The notes: a model not told the origin generated them from the sequence alone. A stretch of 64,000 nt of DNA from an uncultured Pelagibacteraceae bacterium (GCA_902544135.1 CACCBF010000003.1:88664-152663), one strand, 5' to 3'. Shown: positions 27,526 to 38,147, counted from the stretch's first letter. Translations and numbers: made by a program.

Positions 27526-28801
27526 TTAAATCTTCATTTTTAGAAAATTTACTTATCATATGATCAGCATTTGTTGTTCTATTATTGATGATTTTTTTTA
27601 AATGGCTTAAGAATATAACTTCATTTCTTCCACCTTTGTTAAGAATGTCCCTTTTCTCAAGTCCTTTTTTTGATAAGTCTAATAAAGTTGACGACCAATA
27701 AAAAAGATCTTTACCCATTAATTGAGTATTGAAACCTTTATGAGGTGCTTCTAAATAAGCATTAATGATTTTATCTTTATCCCATTTAGAAACTAATTCA
27801 TAAACTTCGTTCAAATTTCCGTAAAGTATGCCAACAAAAAAGGCTGGACCTGAACATAAACAATCCCATCCGCAGGTATCCATAGACCTAACTTCTATAT
27901 ATTTCTTTAATCTATTTTCTGTAAATATCGTGCTTAAATGTGTAGACAAATCCTTTTGAGAGGGAAGTCTGTTATCAATTTCATTTATTTCTCCATTCAT
28001 AAAATGACTAAATTTATAATTTTTACCGGAAATATATTTCAATCCATCCTGAATAAATAAAATTGGAAAATTGATTATGAAATCAGCATATTTCTCAAAA
28101 TCTAAATCCTCAAAAAATATTTTCGGCAATCCTCCCCTCGAAGTATTTTGCCAAACTTTAGAGCGATAAGATAAGTATCTTGTTTGTTTTTTTTCAACTA
28201 TAGAAGAATTAGCAAATAATGCTATTGAGATTGGGACTATTGAATTAACAATTTTAAATTTTTTAATAAAATCTTCTTCTGAACTGTAGTCTAAATTTAT
28301 CTGAGTCCCACAAGTTCTATACATCATATCCAAACTTAAGCTACCCCCCAGAGGCATATCCTTTGTCATCAATTTATATCTTTGCTTTGGATTATTAGGT
28401 ATTTCATTAAGTTTCGAGATCGGATCGAACCCAGCACTGACAATATTAATTCCAAGTTTTTTTGTTACTTGTCTTAATTCAAATAAATAATCCTGAGACT
28501 CTGCACAACCCTCATGAATGTTATTAAGCTTATCACCAGATAGCTCTATTTGATTACCAGGTTCTAAAGTGATATTTTTTCCGCCTTTATTAAGACCTAT
28601 GATGTTATCTTGTTCAATTATTGGGTTCCAGCCAAATTCAATGAGAGCTGAAAACATCTCTTTTGTTTTTAGATAATCTAATCTTTTATTACTTTTATCA
28701 TCAAATAAAAATTTTTCATGTTCAATTCCGATTTTAAAATTTTTGGATTCTTTTAAACCTGATTTAAAATACTTAATAATTTCATCTTTTGTATCAATCA
28801 T
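27506..28801 (-). CDS. gshA: Glutamate--cysteine ligase (alphaproteobacterial/plant type)
   Basis: 'KIGIEHEKFLFD', 'GWNPIIEQDNIIGLNKGGKNITLEPGNQIELSG', 'MYRTCGTQINLDY', 'RSMDTCGWDCLCSGPAFFVGILY'. Confidence 0.93.
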   Translation of the reverse strand: MIDTKDEIIKYFKSGLKESKNFKIGIEHEKFLFDDKSNKRLDYLKTKEMFSALIEFGWNPIIEQDNIIGLNKGGKNITLEPGNQIELSGDKLNNIHEGCAESQDYLFELRQVTKKLGINIVSAGFDPISKLNEIPNNPKQRYKLMTKDMPLGGSLSLDMMYRTCGTQINLDYSSEEDFIKKFKIVNSIVPISIALFANSSIVEKKQTRYLSYRSKVWQNTSRGGLPKIFFEDLDFEKYADFIINFPILFIQDGLKYISGKNYKFSHFMNGEINEIDNRLPSQKDLSTHLSTIFTENRLKKYIEVRSMDTCGWDCLCSGPAFFVGILYGNLNEVYELVSKWDKDKIINAYLEAPHKGFNTQLMGKDLFYWSSTLLDLSKKGLEKRDILNKGGRNEVIFLSHLKKIINNRTTNADHMISKFSKNEDLNELYDK

Positions 28802-28831
28802 GTAAATCTCAATTAATATTTTATTTTAAAT

Positions 28832-29389
28832 TCAAACTAATGAATATGGTTTTCTTGAAAAAATTTTTTTAACCATTGGTTTAAAAAAATCAAGTGGAAG
28901 AGATTTATAATTAGGGTCAAATGAATTTTGATCGTATTTCTCACAAAAGTTTATAGTTGCTTGGTAGTATTTATGTCCCTTGTATTTATCTCTTTTATTT
29001 TTATCTCCACCTAGATGATGAGCATAATAAAACATTTGGAATTCCCCATGTTTTTCAACTATCCAATGTGTTCTCTCTGATACATAGGGTTTCAAAATTG
29101 CAGCAGCATATTCAGAGTGATTCATTGGAGCAAGTTCATCTCCAATGTCATGCAATAAAGCAGCTACAATCATTTCCTCACTCTCCCCATTCTTATATGC
29201 TCTAGTTGCACTTTGAAGTGAATGTTCCAACCTTGAAATTTGGTAACCTTCTAGTGTCTCGGTTAAACCCGACATAAACTTTAATATTCTATCCGCTGTT
29301 TTACTAGCAAAATTTTTTTCATGTCTATCTAAAAAAAGATAATCATCTTTTGTGCCATTTTTCATTTCTGTAAAACTAACTTTTTTCAT
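28832..29389 (-). CDS. HD-domain protein, PhnZ/MIOX-like (HD oxygenase or phosphohydrolase)
   Basis: 'YQISRLEHSLQSATRAYKNGESEEMIVAALLHDIGDELAPMNHSEYAAAILKPYV...VEKHGEFQMFYYAHHLGGDK...CEKYDQNSFDP'; H...HD...H...H...D pattern. Confidence 0.8.
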   Translation of the reverse strand: MKKVSFTEMKNGTKDDYLFLDRHEKNFASKTADRILKFMSGLTETLEGYQISRLEHSLQSATRAYKNGESEEMIVAALLHDIGDELAPMNHSEYAAAILKPYVSERTHWIVEKHGEFQMFYYAHHLGGDKNKRDKYKGHKYYQATINFCEKYDQNSFDPNYKSLPLDFFKPMVKKIFSRKPYSLV

Positions 29390-29392
29390 AAA

Positions 29393-30874
29393 TCAATTAT
29401 TTGATGCTGAACTTAGCAATGAAAGTTGTGTAATCTTATTATCTCCAAGTTCATCAACTGGTTTTACTGGATAATCACCAGTAAAATAATGGTCTGTCAA
29501 TTGAGGATAAGTATCATTCCTCTTATTAAAACCTATAGCTCTATATAGCCCATCAATTGATAAAAAAGTTAAGGTTTTAGCACCAATATATTTACAAATT
29601 TCATTATTAGTTTTATTTGCAGCGAGTAATTCTTTCTTCGTAGGTGTATCGACTCCATAAAAATCTGGAAACTTTATTTCAGGACAAGCAATTTTCATAT
29701 GAACTTCTTTTGCACCCGCGTCATAGAGCATTTTTATTATCTTATGAGAAGTAGTTCCTCTGACTAAAGAGTCATCCACGAGAATTATTTTTTTATTTTT
29801 AATAGTTGATTGGTTCGCATTTAATTTTAATTTTACCCCTAAACTTCTTATTTTTTGAATCGGCTCTATAAAAGTTCTACCAACATAATGATTTCTTGTG
29901 AGCCCTAATTCAAAATTGATACCAAGATACTGAGCAAAACCTAGAGCTGCAGCATTACCAGAATCTGGAACTGGAACAACTATATCTGCTTTCAAATTGC
30001 TTTCTTTGGCTAACTCTTTACCAAGATTTTTTCGATATTCGTAAGCACTCTTACCATTTAAAATACTGTCAGGTCTTGAAAAGTAGATATATTCAAAAAC
30101 ACATGGTCTTATTTTTCTAGGAGGAAAAGGTTTAATACTTTGAATCTTATTATCTTCAATTAAAACAATTTCTCCATTGTCAACCTCTCTTACAAATTTT
30201 GCATCAATTATATCCAAAGCACAAGTCTCTGACGAAAGAACATAACTGTTATTTAGCTTACCAATTACAAGGGGTCTTATTCCATAGGGATCTCTCACAC
30301 CTACCAACGAAGTCTGAGTTAGCATGACTAGAGAGTAACCTCCTTGGATTTGAAATATCGCGTCCACAATTTTATCGATAGTTTTTTTTCTTTTTGATCT
30401 TGCTATCAATTGAACGATAGTTTCAGTATCTGATGTTGTGTAAAAAATAGCGCCTTCATCGACTAATTTTTTTCTTAATGAAATTGAGTTTGTAAGATTA
30501 CCGTTGTGAGCAACACCAATACCACCAGCATTGGTATCAGCAAAAAAAGGTTGTATATTTCTTAAAGTATTTTCACCAGTGGTGCTATATCTATTATGCC
30601 CGATTGCATAATTTCCTCTTAATCTATTTAATATCTTTTCTTTATTAAAGTTATCTCCAACTAAACCGAATCTTTTTTCTGAAAAATAATGTGATCCATC
30701 AAATGATACTATTCCACAACCTTCTTGACCTCTATGTTGTAGTGCATGCAAACCTAATGCAGTTAGAGCTGCAGCATCTTTGCTATCACTTATACCAAAA
30801 ACTCCACATTCCTCTTTAAGTTTTGGATTAAAGTTCTTTAATTTTTTCTTTAGAGTCTTGATAAGTTTTTTCAT
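29393..30874 (-). CDS. purF: Amidophosphoribosyltransferase
   Basis: 'EECGVFGISDSKDAA', 'ALQHRGQEGCGIVSFDG', 'IGHNRYSTTGENTLRNIQPF', PRPP-site 'IILVDDSLVRGTTSHKI'. Confidence 0.97.
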   Translation of the reverse strand: MKKLIKTLKKKLKNFNPKLKEECGVFGISDSKDAAALTALGLHALQHRGQEGCGIVSFDGSHYFSEKRFGLVGDNFNKEKILNRLRGNYAIGHNRYSTTGENTLRNIQPFFADTNAGGIGVAHNGNLTNSISLRKKLVDEGAIFYTTSDTETIVQLIARSKRKKTIDKIVDAIFQIQGGYSLVMLTQTSLVGVRDPYGIRPLVIGKLNNSYVLSSETCALDIIDAKFVREVDNGEIVLIEDNKIQSIKPFPPRKIRPCVFEYIYFSRPDSILNGKSAYEYRKNLGKELAKESNLKADIVVPVPDSGNAAALGFAQYLGINFELGLTRNHYVGRTFIEPIQKIRSLGVKLKLNANQSTIKNKKIILVDDSLVRGTTSHKIIKMLYDAGAKEVHMKIACPEIKFPDFYGVDTPTKKELLAANKTNNEICKYIGAKTLTFLSIDGLYRAIGFNKRNDTYPQLTDHYFTGDYPVKPVDELGDNKITQLSLLSSASNN

Positions 30875-31370
30875 CTGGAAATTCTTTTAATAAATAATTA
30901 CTACCTTTTTTCAAATATGGAAAGATGTATGATTTATTATGATTTATGGGCCATTTATCATGATTATAAACAATATGTACCGCAGAAAATATACAAACAG
31001 CAATTATGTAAGATCTTACGAATCCAAAAAAAAAGCCGAATATTGTGTCTAAATTTCCAAGTCCTGTATATTTAACAGCTTTACTAATCCCTTTATTAAT
31101 CAATAAGATGGAGAATATTAAAATTATAAAAATACTTACACCTAGAGCAATATCTAAAATATATTCATTATCTATAATATCTTTAACATAAGGTTTAATT
31201 CTAGGAAAAATAATTAAAGTTAAGATGTATGCTAATAACCATTTGGCCATAGCCAGCACACTTAATACGAAACCTTTTAGATAGCATTTGATCAGAGATA
31301 ATATTGTTATTATTAAGTAAACAAAATCTAAAACTGACATTGAATTATAAAACTCTTTTAAAATTTCCAT
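30828..31370 (-). CDS. cvpA: CvpA family protein
   Basis: 180 aa; 'VLDFVYLIITILSLIKCYLKGFVLSVLAMAKWLLAYIL...LGNLDTIFGFFFGFVRSYI'; adjacent to purF. Confidence 0.88.
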   Translation of the reverse strand: MEILKEFYNSMSVLDFVYLIITILSLIKCYLKGFVLSVLAMAKWLLAYILTLIIFPRIKPYVKDIIDNEYILDIALGVSIFIILIFSILLINKGISKAVKYTGLGNLDTIFGFFFGFVRSYIIAVCIFSAVHIVYNHDKWPINHNKSYIFPYLKKGSNYLLKEFPDEKTYQDSKEKIKEL

Positions 31371-31378
31371 TTTAAATT

Positions 31379-33763
31379 TTATTTTTCAAAAGGTTTAATC
31401 AATAAGATTAAGGATGGTAAAAGAGTCAAAACAGATATCATCGCAAGCAACATTGCAATTCCAGTAAAAATACCAAAATAAATAGTAGGAATAAAATTAG
31501 ATAAAATTAAGATCGAAAAACCAAAAACAATGGTGATTGATGTATTTAAAATTGCCTTACCAACTGTTGAATGACAGACTTCGACTGTTTTATTATAGTC
31601 ATTCAGATTTTTATATTCTTCTTCAAAACGATAAATATAATGAATACTATTATCAACAGCTATTCCTATAGTTATAGCTGCTATTGTAATTGTCATCATA
31701 TCTAAAGGAATACCAAGTAGGCCAATAATTCCCAGGATAAAAAAGGCTGCTATAAAATTCGGTACCACACCAATAAGTGAGAGTTTTATATTTCTAAAAA
31801 GAATTATAAACATCATAAAAATACCAATCATAACAAATCCCAGGGTCAAAATTTGTGACTTGAATAGACTTTGAAGTAAATTATTAAATAAAATTAAAAC
31901 TCCAGCAAGTTTAAACTCTTTTTTTTCAAGTCCTAATTTTTTTTGTAAGTCATCATTTATTTTATTTATTAAATCATTTCTTCTTAAGTCTTTTTTAGAG
32001 TCTATAATTCTGAGATTTATTCTGGCTTCATTATCTTTTATAGAAATATATGGATCGACAATTTCTGTTCTAATATTTTCGGGAATTTTTGAATAAAGAA
32101 CTCCCATTTCTAAAGTTCCCAATGGTTTATTATTATTAAGCAAAGTTGCAACATCAATAATCGAGGAAAAAGATAAAACCTTACCAATCTCTGGTAGGCT
32201 ATCTAAATAATTGTGAACTGATGCAATTTTATTAATCTTATCTTTTGTGAACCAATATTTCTTTTCATCTTCTTCATTATCTTCATTTTCCCAATCATCA
32301 AATTCATCATCGCTAGTCTCAGTTTTGTTTTTTGGAAATTTTAAAATTACTTCCAGCGGTGTGGTACCACCTAATTTTTCATCAATAAGTTTCATACCTT
32401 TGTAAATTTCAGTCTTTTTACTAAAATAATTTATGAAACTATTTTCAACCTCAAGACGGCTAATGCCAATGATACTAAATAAAATAACAATTCCAGTTAG
32501 CACAAAAATTGACTTTTGATAATCTCGTGAAAGCTTTGAAAGTAGAGATGTAATTTTAGATTTTTCATATTTAATAAAAGAAACATTTTTTTTTGGAACA
32601 AAATTAATAAGGGTTGGTAGTAGTGTAAATGTAATACAAAATGAGATCACCAAACCCATTGTCATCATCCAGCCAAAATCTATTATAGGTTTTATTTCAC
32701 TAAAAATTAAAGACAAGAAGGCTATAATTGTTGTCATTACAGTATATAAGATTGGCCAAAACATTTTCTCGGTAGTTAAAATCAAAAGATCTAAAATATT
32801 TTTATCTGGAAAATTTTCTTTTAGTTGTAAAAAACGTGTGCTCATATGAATATTCATTGCCATAGTCAAAATTAACATCAGTGCAATAAAATTTGAGGAG
32901 ATTACTGTCACTTTCCATCCTAGCAAGCCGAGTAAACCTGTCATTATTATTACTGAGAAAAAGCAGCTGCTTATTGGAACCAATATCCAAATTAATTTTC
33001 TAAAGATATACCATAATGTTGCAATTATAAATAAAAGAACACCTAATCCAAAAACAACTATATCGCTTTTAATAAATGTCATCATATCATCTGCAATCAT
33101 AGGTATACCGCCCAAGTGGATCTTGCCTATGTTTTCATAACTTTTAATTACATCTCTTATTTCAATAATATTTTTATGATTTTGTTTTTTTATTTGGTCT
33201 TTATAAATTTCAATTTCCTTTTTTGATTTATTTTTAATATCATCTAAAGACTTATTTTTTTTTAAATAAACAATGATTCCACTAGTTTTACCATCTTCAC
33301 TAATAACGAAGTTTCTAAAAACTGGACTACTAATAATTTCTTTAAAACCTCTATCTTTATTCACATCTTCATCTTTAAGAGTTTTGAAATTTTCCAATCT
33401 TTCCTGTAAAGGAGCCTCAGAATTATTTAACAAGGGAATATCTAGCAAAGTAACCACACTATCTACCCACTCTAAACTTTGAATTTTATACTTTAAACTT
33501 AAAAGATTATTTATTGAGGTATCAGTAATCATACCTTCATTTGGCGTATAAGTTAAAATTAAAAATTCTTTTGATCCGTAACGTTCATTTACCTCTTGAA
33601 GATATTTAAGGTCAGGATCACCATCAATTAATAGAGTATCAGAAGAGGCATCTAGCCTAAAGTTTTTTGAGTGATAACCAAAACTTATTAACGCAATTAT
33701 CAAAAGAGCAAATATAAACTTGGGATTTTTAAGTATAAAATTTTGATAAAAATGGGTGAACAT
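31379..33763 (-). CDS. RND/MMPL family transporter
   Basis: 794 aa, two 6-TM halves with large loops; 'TIAAITIGIAVDNSIHYIYRFEEE', 'STVGKAILNTSITIVFGFSIL'; acidic insert 'SDDEFDDWENEDNEEDEKKYW'. Confidence 0.9.
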   Translation of the reverse strand: MFTHFYQNFILKNPKFIFALLIIALISFGYHSKNFRLDASSDTLLIDGDPDLKYLQEVNERYGSKEFLILTYTPNEGMITDTSINNLLSLKYKIQSLEWVDSVVTLLDIPLLNNSEAPLQERLENFKTLKDEDVNKDRGFKEIISSPVFRNFVISEDGKTSGIIVYLKKNKSLDDIKNKSKKEIEIYKDQIKKQNHKNIIEIRDVIKSYENIGKIHLGGIPMIADDMMTFIKSDIVVFGLGVLLFIIATLWYIFRKLIWILVPISSCFFSVIIMTGLLGLLGWKVTVISSNFIALMLILTMAMNIHMSTRFLQLKENFPDKNILDLLILTTEKMFWPILYTVMTTIIAFLSLIFSEIKPIIDFGWMMTMGLVISFCITFTLLPTLINFVPKKNVSFIKYEKSKITSLLSKLSRDYQKSIFVLTGIVILFSIIGISRLEVENSFINYFSKKTEIYKGMKLIDEKLGGTTPLEVILKFPKNKTETSDDEFDDWENEDNEEDEKKYWFTKDKINKIASVHNYLDSLPEIGKVLSFSSIIDVATLLNNNKPLGTLEMGVLYSKIPENIRTEIVDPYISIKDNEARINLRIIDSKKDLRRNDLINKINDDLQKKLGLEKKEFKLAGVLILFNNLLQSLFKSQILTLGFVMIGIFMMFIILFRNIKLSLIGVVPNFIAAFFILGIIGLLGIPLDMMTITIAAITIGIAVDNSIHYIYRFEEEYKNLNDYNKTVEVCHSTVGKAILNTSITIVFGFSILILSNFIPTIYFGIFTGIAMLLAMISVLTLLPSLILLIKPFEK

Positions 33764-33784
33764 TTACCCTATTTATATTTTAAT

Positions 33785-35203
33785 TTAAGTATTTTGAGTA
33801 TCTTTAAATTTAGTAAACATAGCCTCAAACTCAAGCATTACATTTCCAGTTGGACCATGTCTTTGTTTACCAATAATTATTTCTGCTAAATTTGATACCT
33901 CGTTCATTTTCGCTTGCCATTCAGCATGTTCCACAGTAGCAGGCCTTGGTTCTTGTCTTTCTAAATAATATGCCTCCCGATAAACAAACATAACCACATC
34001 TGCATCTTGCTCGATTGAGCCAGACTCTCTTAAATCAGCTAATTGAGGTTTTTTCAAATCTCTTTGTTCTACTGCTCTTGAAAGTTGAGATAATGCAACA
34101 ACTGGCACTGATAGCTCTTTAGCTATAGCTTTTAAACCTTGTGTTATCTCAGAAATTTCTTGAACTCTGCCATCTTTGTTATTGATGGATCCTTTCATTA
34201 ATTGGATATAGTCAACTACTATCATATCTAAACCAAATAATCTTTTTATTCTCCTAGCTCTGTTGCTCATGGCTGCAATACTTATAGCTGGAGTTTCATC
34301 AATGTATAATGGAAGCTCTGCAATATTTTTTGAGGTCTCAATAAATTTGTCAAATTGTTCATCAGAAATTCTTCCACGCCTTATATCATTTGATTTAATT
34401 CTAGATTGTTCCGCTAATATTCTGGTAGACAATTGTTCAGAGGACATTTCTAGAGAAAAGAAAGCGACCGATGACTTCCTTTGACCTTCTTGTAGTTTTT
34501 GTGCTGCATTGAATGCTATGTTAGTTGCTAAAGCAGTTTTACCCATTGATGGTCTACCTGCTATGATAATTAAATCAGATTGATGCAGACCTCCGAGTCT
34601 ATCATCTAGATCTTTTAAACCAGTCGGAACTCCAACAATCCCTTCTTCATTTTTATACGCAGCAGAGGCCATCTCAATTGTTTTTTGCATGGCCTCATCA
34701 AATTTTACTAATGATGAACTAAAAGATCCTTTTTCAGCTAAATCAAACAACAATCTTTCAGAATTTTCAATTATGTTTTGACCATTTATATTTAGATCAT
34801 TGATTTTAGCTGTATCTATAGTTTGTTCTGAGATTTTAATTAACTCACGTCTAACAAACATATCATAAATTATTTTTGAGTATTCAGTGGCTTGTCTTGT
34901 AGATGTTGAGAATTTAGTGATTTTTACAAGATACTCTGGTATATTTATTTCATCTTTGTCAGATACAAAATAATTCTTAAGTGTTATTGGATTTGCTAAC
35001 ATCCCTTTATAAATTAAGTTTTCTATTGCACTGAAAATCTTTTGATGCATTGGATCATAAAAATTTGAACTAGATATAATTGTATTGATGTCATCAAATA
35101 TTTCATTAGATACTAAGATCGATCCTATAACAGATTGCTCCGCCTCAATATTGTTAGGTAATTCTTTAAAACTGTCTTTTAGAATACTTAAACTTTTTTC
35201 CAT
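33785..35203 (-). CDS. dnaB: Replicative DNA helicase
   Basis: 'LPNNIEAEQSVIGSILV', Walker A 'IIAGRPSMGKTALATNIA', 'MIVVDYIQLM', 'LADLRESGSIEQDADVVMFVYR'. Confidence 0.97.
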   Translation of the reverse strand: MEKSLSILKDSFKELPNNIEAEQSVIGSILVSNEIFDDINTIISSSNFYDPMHQKIFSAIENLIYKGMLANPITLKNYFVSDKDEINIPEYLVKITKFSTSTRQATEYSKIIYDMFVRRELIKISEQTIDTAKINDLNINGQNIIENSERLLFDLAEKGSFSSSLVKFDEAMQKTIEMASAAYKNEEGIVGVPTGLKDLDDRLGGLHQSDLIIIAGRPSMGKTALATNIAFNAAQKLQEGQRKSSVAFFSLEMSSEQLSTRILAEQSRIKSNDIRRGRISDEQFDKFIETSKNIAELPLYIDETPAISIAAMSNRARRIKRLFGLDMIVVDYIQLMKGSINNKDGRVQEISEITQGLKAIAKELSVPVVALSQLSRAVEQRDLKKPQLADLRESGSIEQDADVVMFVYREAYYLERQEPRPATVEHAEWQAKMNEVSNLAEIIIGKQRHGPTGNVMLEFEAMFTKFKDTQNT

Positions 35204-35269
35204 TAGATAAATATAACAAATATTGTATAAATTTTATCTTTAAAATTTGCTGGGGAGAAAATTGTATAA

Positions 35270-35728
35270 TTATTGAATTGTCTCCGATGAAACTACATTA
35301 ATAATTATCTCAGCATCAACTTCTGAGTGTAGGCTTATTTTTACCTTAAACTTTCCAGTTGATTTTATATCTTTTATTGGCTGAATCATAGATGGTTTAA
35401 TTTCTTGATCATCTATTTCTTTTATTAATTTTGAAATTTCTGTTGGTTTAACCGAACCGTATAATTCATTATTTTCAGTACATAATTTTTCAATTTTATA
35501 TTCTTTTTTATTTATCTTTTCTTCGATTTTTTTCGCTTCTTGTTTTTTTTCGTTGTCTTTTTTTGAAAGTTCAGACTTAATTTTTTCTACTTTGGTAACA
35601 TTTTCCTTGGATGCGTATAAAGCTTTATTGTTTGCAATTAGGAAATTTCTAGCAAATCCTCTTTTAACATCTATTATTTCACCTATAGAGCCAATTTTTT
35701 TTAAATTTTCAAGCAAGATTACCTTCAT
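35270..35728 (-). CDS. rplI: 50S ribosomal protein L9
   Basis: 'MKVILLENLKKIGSIGEIIDVKRGFARNFLIANNKALYAS'. Confidence 0.96.
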   Translation of the reverse strand: MKVILLENLKKIGSIGEIIDVKRGFARNFLIANNKALYASKENVTKVEKIKSELSKKDNEKKQEAKKIEEKINKKEYKIEKLCTENNELYGSVKPTEISKLIKEIDDQEIKPSMIQPIKDIKSTGKFKVKISLHSEVDAEIIINVVSSETIQ

Positions 35729-35729
35729 A

Positions 35730-36002
35730 TTATATTAACGCTAAATTTCTAGCTCTTTTGATAGATAACGATAACTCCCTTTGTTTTTTTTGACTAACAT
35801 TAGTAATTCGTGATGGAAGGATTTTACCGTTTTCAGAAGTGTACTTTTTTAATAATTTTATATTTTTATAATCAATAGTTGGAGCACCTTTAACAGAAAG
35901 AGGACAGCTTTTTTTAAATTTGTATTTATTCGGTTGAAAAATGCTAAGTTTAGCAAAATTACTTTGTTTATTTTTTTTATTTCCTAATTGTTTTTTTGGC
36001 AT
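35730..36002 (-). CDS. rpsR: 30S ribosomal protein S18
   Basis: '[48 protein letters not shown]'. Confidence 0.96.
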   Translation of the reverse strand: MPKKQLGNKKNKQSNFAKLSIFQPNKYKFKKSCPLSVKGAPTIDYKNIKLLKKYTSENGKILPSRITNVSQKKQRELSLSIKRARNLALI

Positions 36003-36009
36003 GATCTAT

Positions 36010-36354
36010 TTATTTATTTTCTTTTTCTGAATTTTCTTTTTTATTGAAATAATTGGTTTTCAAATCAAATTTCTTAACTTTAACTGTTAGGTATCTTAAA
36101 AGTTTCTTGTCTAGAGACTCATTTTTTTCTAATTCATTTATTACCTGACCATTACATTTGATCTTAAAATGTATATAGCTACCTTTTTTATTTTTTTTAA
36201 TTAAATATGAAAGATTTAATAAACCCCAGTTTTCAGTTTTAACTATTTCACCATCATTTTTTTCAACAATTTTTGAATATTTTTCAGTAAGTTGCTGAAT
36301 ATCACTTGGTGAAGCGTCTTGTCTTGCTATAATTGTATGTTCGTATAAATTCAT
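36010..36354 (-). CDS. rpsF: 30S ribosomal protein S6
   Basis: 'MNLYEHTIIARQDASPSDIQQLTEKYSKIVEKNDGEIVKTENWGLLNLSYLIKKNKKGSYIHFKIK'. Confidence 0.96.
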   Translation of the reverse strand: MNLYEHTIIARQDASPSDIQQLTEKYSKIVEKNDGEIVKTENWGLLNLSYLIKKNKKGSYIHFKIKCNGQVINELEKNESLDKKLLRYLTVKVKKFDLKTNYFNKKENSEKENK

Positions 36355-36437
36355 TTAAACTTTCTAAAAAAATGAGGATATACTATTATAAATCTTTAAT
36401 TACAATAGTTAAAAGTTTTGAAAAATAGGTTTTTTTT

Positions 36438-37364
36438 ATGTTTTCAGTAATTTTCCCAGGTCAAGGGTCTCAATTAGTTGGAATGGGAAAAGAGCTCTAT
36501 GATAAATTTAATATAGTAAAAGACCTTTTTAAACAGGCAGACGACACATTAAATTTTTCTATTTCTAAGCTTATCCTGGAAGGGCCAAAAGAAGAATTAG
36601 ATTTAACAGCAAATACACAACCAGCAATATTTTTAATAAGTTATTCAATATTTAATTTAGCAAAAAATGAATTCAACTTAGATTTAAATAAAGCAAAATA
36701 TTTTGCGGGACACTCTTTAGGAGAATATTCGGCATTATCATGTGCAGGATATCTGGATTTTTCAGATACTTTAAAAATATTAAGAATTAGAGGGGATGCT
36801 ATGCAAAACTCCGTACCTAAAGGACAGGGAGGGATGGTTGTGGTATTGGGTTCAACAGTTGATGAGATTGAGAGAATTTTAATGGAAAATAAAGAAAATT
36901 TAAAAGCGCAAATCGCAAATGATAATTCTGAAGGTCAAATTGTTTTGAGCGGAAAAAATAAAGACTTAGAAAAATTAATTCAAATTTTTAAGGTTAGTTC
37001 AATTAAAAATATTAAACTTCCTGTAAGCGCACCCTTTCACTGCGAACTAATGAATAATGCTACAAAAATTATGAAAGAAGAGTTAAATAAACTTAATTTT
37101 AAAGATGGGCAAAATAAATTAATTTCAAACGTTACTGCTAATGAGATTAAAGACCAAGATGAGCTTAAAAATCTCTTAATTAAGCAAATAGAAAATAGAG
37201 TTAGATGGAGAGAAAGCGTGATTAATATGATAGAAAATGATGTAGACCATTTTATAGAAATTGGACCTGGGAAAGTTTTGTCAGGTTTGGTAAAAAGAAT
37301 TAATAGAAATGTTAAAATTGATACAATTAATTCTCAAGGCGATATTGAAGGTCTAAAAATATGA
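36438..37364 (+). CDS. fabD: Malonyl CoA-acyl carrier protein transacylase
   Basis: 'FPGQGSQLVGMGKELYD', 'FAGHSLGEYSAL' (GHSxG), 'PVSAPFHCELM'. Confidence 0.97.
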   Translation: MFSVIFPGQGSQLVGMGKELYDKFNIVKDLFKQADDTLNFSISKLILEGPKEELDLTANTQPAIFLISYSIFNLAKNEFNLDLNKAKYFAGHSLGEYSALSCAGYLDFSDTLKILRIRGDAMQNSVPKGQGGMVVVLGSTVDEIERILMENKENLKAQIANDNSEGQIVLSGKNKDLEKLIQIFKVSSIKNIKLPVSAPFHCELMNNATKIMKEELNKLNFKDGQNKLISNVTANEIKDQDELKNLLIKQIENRVRWRESVINMIENDVDHFIEIGPGKVLSGLVKRINRNVKIDTINSQGDIEGLKI

Positions 37365-38098
37365 CTGATTTAAAAGGTAAAAATATTATTGTTACTGGTG
37401 CTTCAGGTGGGATAGGGAACTCAATAATTGAAAAATTAAATCACTCAGGAGCAAATATTTTAGCCTCAGGTACAAGAATAGAAAAACTTGAGGAATTAAA
37501 AAGTAAATATGAAAATATTAAAATATTAAAGTTTGATATTTCTCAAAGTGATAAAATTGAGGAGTTTGTTGAAAACGCAACTATAGAACTTGGTGGCAGT
37601 TTAGATTGTATCGTTAATAATGCAGGCATTACCCAAGATAATTTAGCAATAAGGATGAGCCTAGATGAATGGAAAAAAGTTATAGATGTTAACTTAACAT
37701 CAACTTTTTTGATGAGCAAATCAGCAATTAAAAAAATGCTTAAAAATAAATCTGGAAAGATTGTTAATATTACTTCAGTTGTCGGACACACAGGTAATTT
37801 AGGACAGGCCAATTATACAGCTTCTAAAGCAGGTATAATTGCAATGTCTAAGAGTTTGGCAATAGAATATGCTAAGAAAAATATAAATATAAATTGTATT
37901 TCACCTGGTTTTATTAAAACAACTATGACGGATAAATTGGACGATAAATTTAAAGAGGCTATAATATCAAAAATTCCTTCTGCTCGACTAGGAGAGCCAG
38001 ATGATATTGCAAATGCTGTACTTTTTTTATGTTCTAGTCACTCAAGTTATATAAATGGAGAAACCTTGCATGTTAATGGAGGCATGTATATGGCTTGA
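37361..38098 (+). CDS. fabG: 3-oxoacyl-[acyl-carrier-protein] reductase
   Basis: 'VTGASGGIGNSI', 'NNAGITQDNLAIRM', 'YTASKAGIIAMSKSLA', 'GETLHVNGGMYM'. Confidence 0.97.
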   Translation: MTDLKGKNIIVTGASGGIGNSIIEKLNHSGANILASGTRIEKLEELKSKYENIKILKFDISQSDKIEEFVENATIELGGSLDCIVNNAGITQDNLAIRMSLDEWKKVIDVNLTSTFLMSKSAIKKMLKNKSGKIVNITSVVGHTGNLGQANYTASKAGIIAMSKSLAIEYAKKNININCISPGFIKTTMTDKLDDKFKEAIISKIPSARLGEPDDIANAVLFLCSSHSSYINGETLHVNGGMYMA

Positions 38099-38147
38099 CA
38101 AAATAAGTATATAAACTAATAAGAATTTAAAACAAAAAAGGATCAAA

